Positions 1 to 8,350 of a stretch of 33,516 nt of DNA are shown in pieces. The position numbers and the translations under genes are program-made. Below the pieces are notes generated by a model. It was not told the DNA's origin. It made no database searches and worked only from the letters and a program-made list of their open reading frames with translations. The DNA lies in the NCBI GenBank assembly GCA_001303415.1, contig LJTN01000050.1, positions 1 to 33,516 of the forward strand, given 5' to 3'. This DNA comes from Myxococcales bacterium SG8_38. GTDB lineage: Bacteria; Myxococcota_A; Polyangia; Polyangiales; Houyiibacteriaceae. Each line of letters begins with the position of its first letter. The first letter of the stretch is position 1.

Positions 1-356
1 ACATCAAGCTCGAGATCTTCGGAGATGGCGCCTCTCATTCAACGGGAGACCGCTACGAGGCGACCAGCTACGTGGTGATTTTCGGGGGGTGGAACAACTC
101 CCTCAACGTGCTCGCCCGGATGGACGAGCACGGCGCCGACCGGATCACCGGACCGCCACGCAAGGTGCAGGTCGGACGGACCTATCACTTTCGGATCGAG
201 CGCATCGATGGCACTCTGACGGTGTGGGTAGATGATGAGCTCTTGCTTCGGATGGAGGATTCCGAGCCGCTTCGAGGCCGTGGGCACGACCATTTCGCCT
301 TCAATAACTGGCAATCCGATGTCTGGTTCGACAATTTGAGGATTACACCGCTGTGA
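1..356 (+). CDS. C-terminal part of a concanavalin A-like beta-sandwich protein (5' truncated)
   Basis: The reading frame is open from base 3 (Ile-Lys-Leu-Glu) to a TGA at 354-356, so the gene starts before the window and only about 117 residues are visible. The visible part alternates short strands and ends in a Trp/Phe-rich stretch with FNNWQSDVWFDNLRI. This layout (a strand giving the affinity or refractive edge, then 'V.VDDELL', then a closing 'WFDNLRI' strand) is typical of the DUF1080/LamG-like concanavalin A fold found in secreted carbohydrate-active or cell-surface proteins. Fold assignment is by motif recall and no catalytic residue can be named. The next gene starts 10 bases after this stop on the same strand, so they may be co-transcribed. 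The upstream domains, and thus the real function, lie outside the window. Confidence 0.7.
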   Translation, partial: IKLEIFGDGASHSTGDRYEATSYVVIFGGWNNSLNVLARMDEHGADRITGPPRKVQVGRTYHFRIERIDGTLTVWVDDELLLRMEDSEPLRGRGHDHFAFNNWQSDVWFDNLRITPL

Positions 357-366
357 CGGTTGGGTC

Positions 367-1236
367 ATGACGCCGAAGGACTTTGAAATCCTGCTCTCGG
401 ACGCGGAGGTGCAGCTTTCCCGGATCAAGCATCTCTACGAGCAATGGTTTCAGGGGATTGAGCGCCTCGAGCCGCAAATCGCGCGCAAGCAGTTCGACCG
501 GACCTTGCACGAGCTGCGAAAGGTGAAACCGCGGAATACCGCGCTTCGGTTTCGCTACAACACCCTCATTCAGCGGTACACCACCCTCCAAACCTACTGG
601 CGACGCGTCGCACGGCAGATCGAGGAGGGAACCTATCGGCGCGACTTGCTGCGCGCGAGGCGTCGCCGAGACGCAGCGCGGGCCGAGCGCGAGGCGGCCC
701 GGCGACGTCGAAGCAGCAGCCCGGTCGAGCTGGATCCCGACCAAGACGTCGATGTCGACGCGATCATCAGCGAGGCGAGCCAACGCCTGGATGCGCTGAA
801 GGCGCCCCAGCCGAGCGCGGATGCGCCCGGTCTCGATCTCGATGGTGTCGATTCCGCGCCGCCAAAGCGATCCATCTCCGAAGGCCCGCGTCCGGCGCAG
901 CCGGCGGCGACGTTTCGAAAGCCTCGATCGCCATCGTCTGTTCCTCGCCGTGATCGCTCGAGCCCCGCGATCGTTCCAGGTCGCAAGGATCCACCGCCCA
1001 TCGCGTCGCGCTCGAAGGGGCCGGGCGATGCGCGCATGCGTCAGATTTACGAAAGCTACGTCGAGGCCAAGCGCAGAAACAACGAGCGCACGGACAAGAT
1101 CGACTACGAAATCGTCGCCAAGAGCCTCAAGAAGATGGTCCCAAAGCTGGACCGCAAGCACAGGGGCAAGCGAATCGACTTCGAGGTCGTCGTCAAAGAC
1201 GGAAAGGTCGGCATCAAGCCGGTCGTGAAGAAGTAG
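367..1236 (+). CDS. Basic, coiled-coil-rich protein resembling the MXAN_5187 C-terminal family
   Basis: This 289-residue protein has three parts. Residues 1-110 are a helical region rich in Arg/Lys/Glu that looks coiled coil. Residues about 110-220 are a low-complexity Arg/Ser/Pro linker. Residues about 220-289 form a compact conserved-looking end with RMRQIYESYVEAKRRNNE and a final KRIDFEVVVKDGKVGIKPV. From memory the end matches the myxobacterial 'MXAN_5187 C-terminal' family, which has no known biochemical role; this is recall, not a search. No signal peptide or membrane segment is present, so it should be cytoplasmic and, being basic, may bind nucleic acid (inference). ATG 367 follows the previous stop by 10 bases and has only a weak ribosome site. 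Its last 23 bases overlap the 3' end of hflX on the other strand. Confidence 0.75.
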   Translation: MTPKDFEILLSDAEVQLSRIKHLYEQWFQGIERLEPQIARKQFDRTLHELRKVKPRNTALRFRYNTLIQRYTTLQTYWRRVARQIEEGTYRRDLLRARRRRDAARAEREAARRRRSSSPVELDPDQDVDVDAIISEASQRLDALKAPQPSADAPGLDLDGVDSAPPKRSISEGPRPAQPAATFRKPRSPSSVPRRDRSSPAIVPGRKDPPPIASRSKGPGDARMRQIYESYVEAKRRNNERTDKIDYEIVAKSLKKMVPKLDRKHRGKRIDFEVVVKDGKVGIKPVVKK

Positions 1237-2884
1237 GTATTTCGGCGCGCAGCAACGGGTACGAAATCTGGATGCGTTCGTCGATCGCTCGTTTCAGCGG
1301 CTCCAGGCTGCCCGGGTCGATCGCGCTGATCGGGATGCCGCGGCTTGCGAGGGTCCCAGGCAGGCCCGGGAGCTTGTCGCACTTGTTGAACACCACGATT
1401 CGCGGGACTCGTTCCAAGCCGAGGTCGACGAGCAATTTTTCCGTGGTTTCGACATGCTCGCTCCTGCATGGATCCGATGCATCGACGACGTGAAGCAGGA
1501 GGTCTGCATCCCGCGTCTCGTCGAAGGTGGCGCGAAACGCCGCGAAGAGATCTTTCGGCAAATCGCGAATGAAGCCCACGGTGTCGGTCACGATGACGTC
1601 GCGGCCGGAAGGAAGCCTCAGCTGTCGGGACCTTGTGTCCAGCGTGGCGAACAGCTTGTCTTCGGCCACCACGTTGCTGCCCGTCAACGCGTTGAGCAAT
1701 GTGCTCTTGCCCGCGTTCGTATAACCGACGATGGCCACTGTGGGCGCTCCGGTGCGCTTCCGTCGGGAACGCCGTTGCTCTCGCTGGCGGCTCACCTGCT
1801 TGAGCTGCGATTGAAGGCGGGTGACGCGTTCCCGCGCTCGTCGCCGGCCGACCTCGAGCTTGGTTTCACCCGGTCCGCGGCCTCCGATGCCACCGGTCAG
1901 ACGCGACAGGGCGTCGTCTCGTTGCCCGAGCCGAGGCAACAGATACCGCATCTGTGCAAGCTCGACCTGCAGCTTGCCGTCGTTGGTTTCCGCATGCTGC
2001 GCGAAGATGTCCAAGATGAGCTGCGTGCGATCGAGCACCTTGAGGTCGGTCATGCTCGCGATGTTGTTGGCCTGGGCCGGTCGTAGGTTGCAATCGAAGA
2101 TCAGCGTCTCCACATCGAGCTGCATGGCCCTGATGACGACATCCTCCAGCTTGCCGCGACCGAGCACGTATCGCGGGTCGACGCGGTCCCGCACCTGCAG
2201 AACGCGGTCAGCGACTTCGACGCCAGCGGTTCGTGCGAGCTCCTCGAGCTCGCGCAGCGAGTCTTCGGCTTGGGCAGCGCCGCGCTTGTCGCAGACGTGC
2301 ACCAAGATGGCGCGCCCGTCCTTGGCCGTGACGCCGCGGGCGCGAGCGGCGCGGGCGAACTCTTGCTCCAGCGTCGCGATGATTTCCGCGGGGTTCTCGC
2401 GCGCCTTGGCATAGGGAATGGGCCCGAAGGTTCGGAAAGGCGACTCGGTCGACTCCGCGGGAACGGGGAAGTTGTGCCCGTAGTACAGGCAGAGCGCGCG
2501 CTCCTCGCCCGGCGCCAAACAGATCGCGACCACCATGTCGAGCCGTAGACGGGTCAAGTCGACCAGGTCGTCCCGGCTCAAAGGCTCGTTGCGCAGATGG
2601 GTGTGGATGAGCCGAAGCCCCCGCAGCCTGCCGGCGCCTGCCCGGAGGCGACCGACGTCCGGCAACATGAGCTTCGAGGCATCGCCGATGATGACGTGAT
2701 CAACCGTCCCACTGCGGTCCACCAGAACACCGACTTGTCGGCCGGTCGCGTGCGACACGCCCACCAGCGCGCGGGTGAGCTCTGGCGTCGTGAGACGGTC
2801 CAGAGGCACACGTCTCCGATAGATGCGCTGCAACGCCTTGGTTTCCGACGGGCTCAGGCCGCTCGTGTCGCCGTAGATTTCCAT
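1214..2884 (-). CDS. hflX: Ribosome-associated GTPase HflX
   Basis: HflX binds 50S/70S ribosomes and splits stalled or heat-damaged ones using GTP. The 556-residue product carries the family signature GGIGGRGPGETKLE at about 331-344, G1 GYTNAGKST at 387-395, G3 DTVGF at 434-438 and G4 NKCD at 500-503. It also has the N-terminal HflX domain with RYVLGRGK near 238-245. The first 180 residues are an extra N-terminal region longer than in E. coli HflX (426 aa); similar long forms are known in other bacteria. I start at ATG 2884 because the open frame upstream (to 3067) is antisense-like sequence inside the DUF2804 gene. It is the last gene of a nagZ-DUF2804-hflX run, with 13 bases separating it from the DUF2804 stop. 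Its last 23 bases overlap the convergent gene at 367-1236. Confidence 0.95.
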   Translation of the reverse strand: MEIYGDTSGLSPSETKALQRIYRRRVPLDRLTTPELTRALVGVSHATGRQVGVLVDRSGTVDHVIIGDASKLMLPDVGRLRAGAGRLRGLRLIHTHLRNEPLSRDDLVDLTRLRLDMVVAICLAPGEERALCLYYGHNFPVPAESTESPFRTFGPIPYAKARENPAEIIATLEQEFARAARARGVTAKDGRAILVHVCDKRGAAQAEDSLRELEELARTAGVEVADRVLQVRDRVDPRYVLGRGKLEDVVIRAMQLDVETLIFDCNLRPAQANNIASMTDLKVLDRTQLILDIFAQHAETNDGKLQVELAQMRYLLPRLGQRDDALSRLTGGIGGRGPGETKLEVGRRRARERVTRLQSQLKQVSRQREQRRSRRKRTGAPTVAIVGYTNAGKSTLLNALTGSNVVAEDKLFATLDTRSRQLRLPSGRDVIVTDTVGFIRDLPKDLFAAFRATFDETRDADLLLHVVDASDPCRSEHVETTEKLLVDLGLERVPRIVVFNKCDKLPGLPGTLASRGIPISAIDPGSLEPLKRAIDERIQISYPLLRAEIPTSSRPA

Positions 2885-2897
2885 TGAGGCTCTCTGC

Positions 2898-3890
2898 TCA
2901 CCACACCGAAAGGTGGGTCTCCACGACGCCAAAGCAACCCCTGATGTCGTGATCTCGCACTCGCCCGGTGAAGTTCCCGTACGGTTGCACGAACTCGGTC
3001 CGGACCAGCCCGAAGTTGGTGCGCTCCAGGCGCGCTCCGAGCGGCTCGAATCGGATGTCCACCTCATCTCCTTCGAGGCTTCGAATCACCCAAGGCTCGG
3101 CCGTCGGATCGGCCGGAACTTCGAAGCGCACCCCGCGAAGCCGCTGCACCTTCCCGTCGATCCAGAGCGCGTTCTCCATCGAGTGCCCCTTTTCGTTGTC
3201 GTAGACCTGGGCGGAAAGATTGAGGCCGATGGCGGCACCGCCGTGGACGAAGCCGCTGAGTGACGCCCACTTCCATTCCGTGATGCGGTTTGCTTGGGAG
3301 CGCGTCCAGTCGCTCGCGGCGAGGCCGCCATCGAGCCGAATCGGGCGTTCGCCAAGCTGGAAATGCCCCGTGGCGGGCCAGCCGGCCGCCTTGTGCGTGT
3401 AGGCAAACCGGTGCGGACCCAGCTGATGCAACATCGCCAGCGAGTCGCGTCCTTCGATGTGGGCGCGCCCGCGCAGCCGCTCCCTTCCGAGCGGAATGTC
3501 GAGATCCACGTCCCAGCCATCGTGGGCGTCGATCCGGACGCGGGCCGTCCGGCTCTTCCAAGCCGTGGTTCCCCGAACCGAGCTCGACGCGAACCCCAAG
3601 GCCCTCCCCAAAGGCGACAACGCCCCGTACTCGACAGCCTCGCTCTGGCGCGCTCGATCCACCGCGTACGAAAACAGGTTGGCCACGTATCCCAGCTGAA
3701 CCAACCCGACTGCCACGAACCACTCGTCCGTCGTGAAGGAAAGATAGTGCCATTCTTTGAGCCGGTAGCGCTTCCAGCCGCGCGTGCTCATCTCCGCCGT
3801 TGCGAAGGGCGTGCGATAGACGCCGATGCGCCACTCGTCTCCGACGCGCAACGAGCTCGGAGCTGGGGGAAGAGGGTGTGCTGAGGTCAT
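2898..3890 (-). CDS. DUF2804 family protein
   Basis: The 330-residue product matches the DUF2804 family by its recurring features. These are an N-terminal segment with YRLKEWHYLSF, a central GRAHIEGRDSLAMLHQLGPHRFAYTHKAAG stretch, DWTRSQANRITEWKWAS (about two thirds along) and a C-terminal GNFTGRVRDHDIRGCFGVVETH. The family is thought to adopt a lipocalin/CrtC-like beta-barrel arrangement and has no established reaction. No signal peptide is visible. The start is fixed by context: ATG 3890 overlaps the nagZ stop in an ATGA arrangement (3887-3890), which suggests translational coupling to nagZ. A longer open frame reaching 4454 only copies nagZ in another frame. Substrate and role are unknown. 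Confidence 0.85.
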   Translation of the reverse strand: MTSAHPLPPAPSSLRVGDEWRIGVYRTPFATAEMSTRGWKRYRLKEWHYLSFTTDEWFVAVGLVQLGYVANLFSYAVDRARQSEAVEYGALSPLGRALGFASSSVRGTTAWKSRTARVRIDAHDGWDVDLDIPLGRERLRGRAHIEGRDSLAMLHQLGPHRFAYTHKAAGWPATGHFQLGERPIRLDGGLAASDWTRSQANRITEWKWASLSGFVHGGAAIGLNLSAQVYDNEKGHSMENALWIDGKVQRLRGVRFEVPADPTAEPWVIRSLEGDEVDIRFEPLGARLERTNFGLVRTEFVQPYGNFTGRVRDHDIRGCFGVVETHLSVW

Positions 3891-4957
3891 TCCAACTGCC
3901 GGAGCCGTGCTTCGATGCTCCGCGCTTCGGCGCTGTGTAGCGCGTTTTCTCTCGTGAGGGCAGGGGGCAGGCTCCGGACGCGCGCTCGGAGCGCGTCCGC
4001 ACGGGTGCGGGATTGCATCAGTCGCGTCTGGAAACCGTGGTTTCGGTCTGCCTCTCTTGCGAGCGTGTCCCGCAGGCTTCCTGCCGCTTCCAGGTCGGAG
4101 CAAACCAAGAGCAAGTCGCAGCCTGCCTCGATCGCCAGGACCCCGGCTTCTTCGATGCGGTAACGCTCGGTGATCGCCTTCATTTCGAGGTCGTCGGAGA
4201 AGACCGCGCCCTCGAAGCCGATCTCGCCTCGCAAGACCCCGTCGATCAACTTCGACGACATGGTCGCGGGCACGACCGGGTCGAGCTCCTCGAACACCAC
4301 ATGAGCGGTCATCAAGGCCGGTATCCGACCCACGGCTGCACGAAACGGCGTCAGCTCCACCCGGTCCAGCCTTGCTCGGTCGTGTCGCAGAACCGGCAAG
4401 GCGAGGTGACTGTCGAGGTCGGTATCGCCATGACCCGGAAAATGCTTTCCGCACGACAACACCCCGCCCTCGTGAAGACCATCGGCGAACGCCAGACCGT
4501 GCTCGATGACGACGTCCGACGTGCGCCCGAACGAGCGGTCGCCGATGACCGGGTTCATTGGGTTGGTATCCACGTCGAGCACTGGAGCGAAGTCCAAGTT
4601 GATGCCCACCGCACGCAGCTGTCGAGCAAGCACGAAGGCGGCGTCGCGCGTCAGCTCGGGGTCGCCGGCTTCGGCGAGCTTACGCATCGGCGGCAGTCGA
4701 AGGATGGGGTCGCCGAAACGTGCGACACGGCCTCCTTCTTGATCGACACACATGAGGAGGGGCAGCGAAGCCGTGCTCGTGGCGTTGCAGGCATCGATCA
4801 GGGCGGCTGCTTGCCCCACGTCGGCGATGTTTCGCTTGAAGAGGATCAACCCCGCTACCAACCCGTGCGACAACCACCGCTGGACGGTGGAAGGCGCGTC
4901 GATCCCTTCGAACCCGCAGACGATTACGCCGCCTGCCAACCTTTCGAGGTCTGTCAT
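3887..4957 (-). CDS. nagZ: Beta-N-acetylhexosaminidase NagZ (glycoside hydrolase family 3)
   Basis: NagZ removes N-acetylglucosamine from GlcNAc-anhydroMurNAc-peptides during cytoplasmic recycling of peptidoglycan. Key motifs, numbered from ATG 4957, are VDQEGGRVARF near 72-82, the GH3 loop KHFPGHGDT at 171-179 with the catalytic DSH triplet (His 184), and FSDDLEM with the nucleophile Asp at about 255. The length of about 356 residues is normal for the family. There is no signal peptide, which agrees with a cytoplasmic enzyme. An in-frame GTG at 4978 adds seven residues; neither start has a good ribosome site, so the start is uncertain. The stop overlaps the start of the DUF2804 gene. About 100 bases separate it from the divergent pcnB gene. 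Confidence 0.95.
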   Translation of the reverse strand: MTDLERLAGGVIVCGFEGIDAPSTVQRWLSHGLVAGLILFKRNIADVGQAAALIDACNATSTASLPLLMCVDQEGGRVARFGDPILRLPPMRKLAEAGDPELTRDAAFVLARQLRAVGINLDFAPVLDVDTNPMNPVIGDRSFGRTSDVVIEHGLAFADGLHEGGVLSCGKHFPGHGDTDLDSHLALPVLRHDRARLDRVELTPFRAAVGRIPALMTAHVVFEELDPVVPATMSSKLIDGVLRGEIGFEGAVFSDDLEMKAITERYRIEEAGVLAIEAGCDLLLVCSDLEAAGSLRDTLAREADRNHGFQTRLMQSRTRADALRARVRSLPPALTRENALHSAEARSIEARLRQLE

Positions 4958-4997
4958 TTCCTCGCGAGACGGTAGCACCAGTCTTCAATTGCAGTCA

Positions 4998-5047
4998 GGA
5001 AGTGTTGTTGCTAGAAATCCAACACAGCTTCCCGGCCTCAGTGGCCG
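4998..5047. promoter_or_regulatory. Two adjacent inverted repeats between nagZ and pcnB
   Basis: GGAAG-TGTTG at 4998-5007 pairs with CAACA at 5020-5024 and CTTCC at 5028-5032, leaving a three-base bulge and a 12-base loop. Immediately after it, CGGCC (5033-5037) and GGCCG (5043-5047) form a second perfect 5-bp stem with a TCAGT loop. Both lie in the divergent promoter region; the second ends 10 bases before the pcnB ATG at 5058. They could form a structured pcnB leader or an operator. No promoter hexamers stand out. Confidence 0.4.
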
Positions 5048-5057
5048 CCGGTATTCA

Positions 5058-6413
5058 ATGGCCCGAGTGATAGATTCTGACTTCAGTCAGCGAGGCGACG
5101 AAGAACAGGGCGCGCGGACCGAAGACGCCCCGGAGCCAGTCGTCTACGCGCACGAGATTCCACGCCGGCTCGTCGATCCGGACGCAGCGAAGGTGATCCG
5201 GCGTCTCAATCGCCACGGGCACACGGCCTACCTGGTCGGCGGGGGCGTTCGCGATCTGATGCTCGGCCGCAAGCCCAAGGATTTCGACGTTGCGACTAGC
5301 GCCCGGCCCTACGAGGTACGTGATCTATTTCGCAATTGCCGCGTGATCGGCCGCCGGTTTCGTCTTGCCCACGTGTTGTTTTCGGGCGGAAAGGTCATCG
5401 AGGTGGCGACGTTTCGGCGTGACCCCTCGCAGCGCTACGAATCGATCAAGCCCAAGATCGCCAAGAAGATCCCGCTCTGCGCCGGTCCGGAACCGGTACG
5501 ATTGATCCCGTCCCGGCGCGCGATCACCGAAGGCGAAGACACCGACCTGTTGATCACCAACGACAACGTCTTCGGCGAGCCTCACGAAGACGCGATTCGG
5601 CGGGACTTCACGATCAACGGCCTGTTCTACGATCTGGAACGAGGAGAGGTGATCGATTTCGTCGGCGGCGTGGCCGACTTGGAAGAGCATCTCTTGCGTA
5701 CGATTGGAGACCCCAACGTGCGATTCAGGGAAGACCCGGTTCGGATTCTCCGTGCAATCAAGTTCAGCGCGCGGTTGGACATGGGCCTCGACCCCGACGT
5801 CTACGACGCGATGGTGCGGCATCGGAGCGACCTGCAACGCGCAGCGGCGCCCCGCGTTCTCGAGGAGATCTTGCGCTTCTTGCGAGGCGGCGCGGCGCAC
5901 CGGTCCGTCTTTCTCGCTTGGGACGTGGGGGTGCTGAGCGAGGTTTTGCCCGAGGTGGCGTCCTTTCTCGATGATGATCTCACGGGTGCCGAGCTGACGT
6001 TCGGACGCCTCAAAGCGCTGGATTCGTTGGCTGCCGAGGACCGGCTCCCAGGAGACGCAGTCTTGATGGCCGCGCTCTTGCTCGGACCGATCGACGAGGC
6101 GCTCGAGGACGTGTCGGACGTTCCGTCTGCCTACGAGGAGCTCGTTCGCGAGCTCTCGCTCCGCTTGTCGCTGCCGAGGCGCCTGAAGGACCGCATCCGT
6201 CTGCTGGTTATGGCGCAGCGGCGTTTGCGAACGGGCAAGATTCAGTCGATCGCACGTCGGGAATACTTTGCCGACGCTGCCACCTTGTACGCTCTCGATT
6301 GCAAAGCGCGGGGCGAGGAGCCGCCCGACTGGGCACGGGAGCCAAACGAGGCCGTGTATAGCGCAGAGCCTCGCAGCCGCCGCAGACGCAGGCGACGGCG
6401 ACCGCGAAGCTAA
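5058..6413 (+). CDS. pcnB: Poly(A) polymerase I / tRNA nucleotidyltransferase family protein (PcnB type)
   Basis: This enzyme adds nucleotides, normally 3' poly(A) tails, to RNA and so promotes decay. The 451-residue product has the class II nucleotidyltransferase head: LVGGGVRDLMLGRKPKDFDVAT at about 59-80 with metal ligands Asp75 and Asp77, a third carboxylate in VIEVATFR (Glu115), RRDFTIN at 181-187, and VRFREDPVRILRAIKFSARL at 221-240. The C-terminus is a run of arginines, typical of PcnB and of RNA binding, whereas CCA-adding enzymes usually lack such a tail. CCA addition cannot be fully excluded; the tRNA-Pro in this window does lack an encoded CCA. I chose ATG 5058 because the frame upstream is shadow sequence of nagZ. 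Its stop is separated from the convergent gene by a single base. Confidence 0.92.
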   Translation: MARVIDSDFSQRGDEEQGARTEDAPEPVVYAHEIPRRLVDPDAAKVIRRLNRHGHTAYLVGGGVRDLMLGRKPKDFDVATSARPYEVRDLFRNCRVIGRRFRLAHVLFSGGKVIEVATFRRDPSQRYESIKPKIAKKIPLCAGPEPVRLIPSRRAITEGEDTDLLITNDNVFGEPHEDAIRRDFTINGLFYDLERGEVIDFVGGVADLEEHLLRTIGDPNVRFREDPVRILRAIKFSARLDMGLDPDVYDAMVRHRSDLQRAAAPRVLEEILRFLRGGAAHRSVFLAWDVGVLSEVLPEVASFLDDDLTGAELTFGRLKALDSLAAEDRLPGDAVLMAALLLGPIDEALEDVSDVPSAYEELVRELSLRLSLPRRLKDRIRLLVMAQRRLRTGKIQSIARREYFADAATLYALDCKARGEEPPDWAREPNEAVYSAEPRSRRRRRRRRPRS

Positions 6414-6414
6414 T

Positions 6415-7752
6415 CTAGTTCGTCGCCCGGTCCACGATCAGCTCGAACGCCCGCTCGTGGACGTCTGCCTCGTCCGCATCGGGTACGTCGTTCGACAGGT
6501 TCGTCACGACCAGCAAGAGCTGCTGCGTTCGCTCGTCGAGCTCTATCGGCAAGTATGAATTGGGCGTCGTGGTGGTGTGTGGCGCGGCGATACGTCGGGT
6601 TTCGTTTCCGTGGCCGTCGAGCTGAACGGCCACCAAGGACCAACGTACGCCGTACTCGCCGCGCAACCAGCAATGAAGGCGGGTGCTGTCATTCCAAGCC
6701 GCGGCATTCATGGTCGCGTATGCGCTTCCAAAGGGCTGAAGCGGGTGTGCCGCGGTGACCCTCGATGGCAGCCGGGTCATCCGTCTCGTCACGGGAACCT
6801 TGGCATCCGCGTCCAGGGAAGCCACGAGCGGATGGGGAGGCTCGCCTCTGCCGACGAACCAACGAAGCACGGCGAGCTCTTCGACGTTGTCGAGCAGGCG
6901 ATCCCCGCTGCGGGAGACGGCCGCATCGATGGCCGACCAAAGATCGGGCTCGGCGCGGAGCCCGGTTCCTTCCCAGGTTCGCTGGCTCGCCAGGGCCCAC
7001 ACATCACGGATGAATCGACGTGAATGGGCGTCGTGCCGCTCCGAAAGGTACGCCAACCAGATCATGCCGCCGGAGCCGCCGTCCGCCGCGCCGGCAATCC
7101 AGGAGCGGTGCGGCTCGGCCTGCTGCCCGAGCACCGCATCATTGCACCCGGCATACCCGGTGAGCTCCCAAGTCAACCATGCCGCGGTCGCTCGCCGCCA
7201 GGATCTGGCTTCCGCAGGCTCGGCGCTCATCAGCATGGCTTCGGCATAGGCGCTGGTCACGCACGCATCGATCATCGCGGCGGGCAGCGCCGGGCTCACC
7301 ACGGCAAACGTCGAGGCTCGGTCGAGATAGCTCCACGGCACGAGACCGTCGGAGTAGGCCGCAGCGGGTAACGCAGCGCTCAGATACAGGTCGAGCTCCG
7401 GGCCGCCTCCGAGGTCTCCGTCTGGAATCGGCGACGGCCAGCCGAGCGCGTCGAGTCGCGCCCGCGCATGCTCGAGCGCTTGGAGCGCCCGTCGCAACGT
7501 CCGGTCGCTCACGCCAGGGCCAGCGTGAACGGTGAGCAGGGCATACGGGGACCGGATCGCCAGTGACGCAGGCGGTCGCGATACCCGATCGGGGGCAGTG
7601 GTCCGAGGCCCGGTCCATACGGGCGAGGTCATCGAAACGATGGCTTCGGCCATGTCGTCTACACCGAGCAGATCGCCCTGGGCCTGTGCGGTCGCTGCTT
7701 GCGCGGCAATCGCGAGGGCCATGCACAGCAGGTTTGATCTCACCCATGGCAT
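6415..7752 (-). CDS. Exported protein of unknown function
   Basis: The 445-residue product starts with a Sec signal peptide: MPWVRSN, then a hydrophobic core to about residue 20, and a likely cleavage after ATAQAQ near residue 25. No lipobox is present, so it should be periplasmic or secreted. The centre contains WRRATAAWLTWELTGY in a position and style that recall the 'gluzincin-like' proteases of myxobacteria, but the zinc-binding HExxH is absent, so I do not call it a protease. The C-terminal half reads as beta-rich, possibly a binding domain. Start ATG 7752 is well placed; the divergent gene at 7802 lies 49 bases away. It runs convergently into pcnB. I do not recognise a named family with confidence. 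Confidence 0.75.
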   Translation of the reverse strand: MPWVRSNLLCMALAIAAQAATAQAQGDLLGVDDMAEAIVSMTSPVWTGPRTTAPDRVSRPPASLAIRSPYALLTVHAGPGVSDRTLRRALQALEHARARLDALGWPSPIPDGDLGGGPELDLYLSAALPAAAYSDGLVPWSYLDRASTFAVVSPALPAAMIDACVTSAYAEAMLMSAEPAEARSWRRATAAWLTWELTGYAGCNDAVLGQQAEPHRSWIAGAADGGSGGMIWLAYLSERHDAHSRRFIRDVWALASQRTWEGTGLRAEPDLWSAIDAAVSRSGDRLLDNVEELAVLRWFVGRGEPPHPLVASLDADAKVPVTRRMTRLPSRVTAAHPLQPFGSAYATMNAAAWNDSTRLHCWLRGEYGVRWSLVAVQLDGHGNETRRIAAPHTTTTPNSYLPIELDERTQQLLLVVTNLSNDVPDADEADVHERAFELIVDRATN

Positions 7753-7801
7753 TTGACACGATCCGCTTGTACCTTCTACACCCAGGCGGGAGGGGGAACC
7801 T

Positions 7802-8350
7802 ATGCACGACGGGCGTTTCGATCCTGGCGGCTTCTATGAGTTCAATTTGAAGGGGGGCACGGTGCGTACGCGTGGCGGAGAACGCGTAGTGCTTCTCAGT
7901 GAGGAGGTTCTTTCGGCGCTCGTTGCGGCGGCGGCGCGCGATGGCGACCTGACCCCGCTTCGCAGGCTCGGCGAGCTGCTCGGTGAGCAAGTGCTGAGCG
8001 GCTTGGACCGTCCGGCCTCGTTGCTCTCGCCAGAAGCGGTGCTCGGACACGTATGCGCGGTCACGTCCCTGTTCGGCTGGGGGCGCCTGACCTTCGAGCG
8101 CTGGGGCTCCGCGCTCGTCGTGGTGCTTCGCGACAAGCCCGCGCTCGACGAAGACGAGCTCGGAGCGGCCGCGCTTCTCGGTGGGATGTTTTCGGAGATT
8201 TCCCAGCGCCAGGTTTCTTGCGTTCCATCGGGCGACTCGAAGTTCATCATGGTCGACTTCGAGGTCGCCGAGACGGTTTGGGGTTGGTACAAGGACGGAG
8301 CAGACCTGCCTGCCATCGTGGGCATGCTCGAATCAAAGAGGGCGTCATGA
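7802..8350 (+). CDS. Conserved hypothetical protein, first gene of the coaX operon
   Basis: The 182-residue product has no signal peptide or transmembrane helix. It contains LRRLGELLGEQVL followed later by VCAVTSLFGWGRLTFERWGSALVV, and near the end SCVPSGDSKFIMVDFEV. The order 'GxxLG...L', then 'GWG', then a 'C...GD..F' end recalls V4R/heme-NO-type small-molecule binding domains, but the similarity is weak and is only a suggestion. The start is strongly supported: GGGAGGGGG lies about 8 bases before ATG 7802. The stop overlaps the next start in an ATGA (8347-8350), so translation is coupled. The position ahead of coaX hints at a regulatory or structural link, but nothing in the sequence proves it. 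Confidence 0.8.
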   Translation: MHDGRFDPGGFYEFNLKGGTVRTRGGERVVLLSEEVLSALVAAAARDGDLTPLRRLGELLGEQVLSGLDRPASLLSPEAVLGHVCAVTSLFGWGRLTFERWGSALVVVLRDKPALDEDELGAAALLGGMFSEISQRQVSCVPSGDSKFIMVDFEVAETVWGWYKDGADLPAIVGMLESKRAS

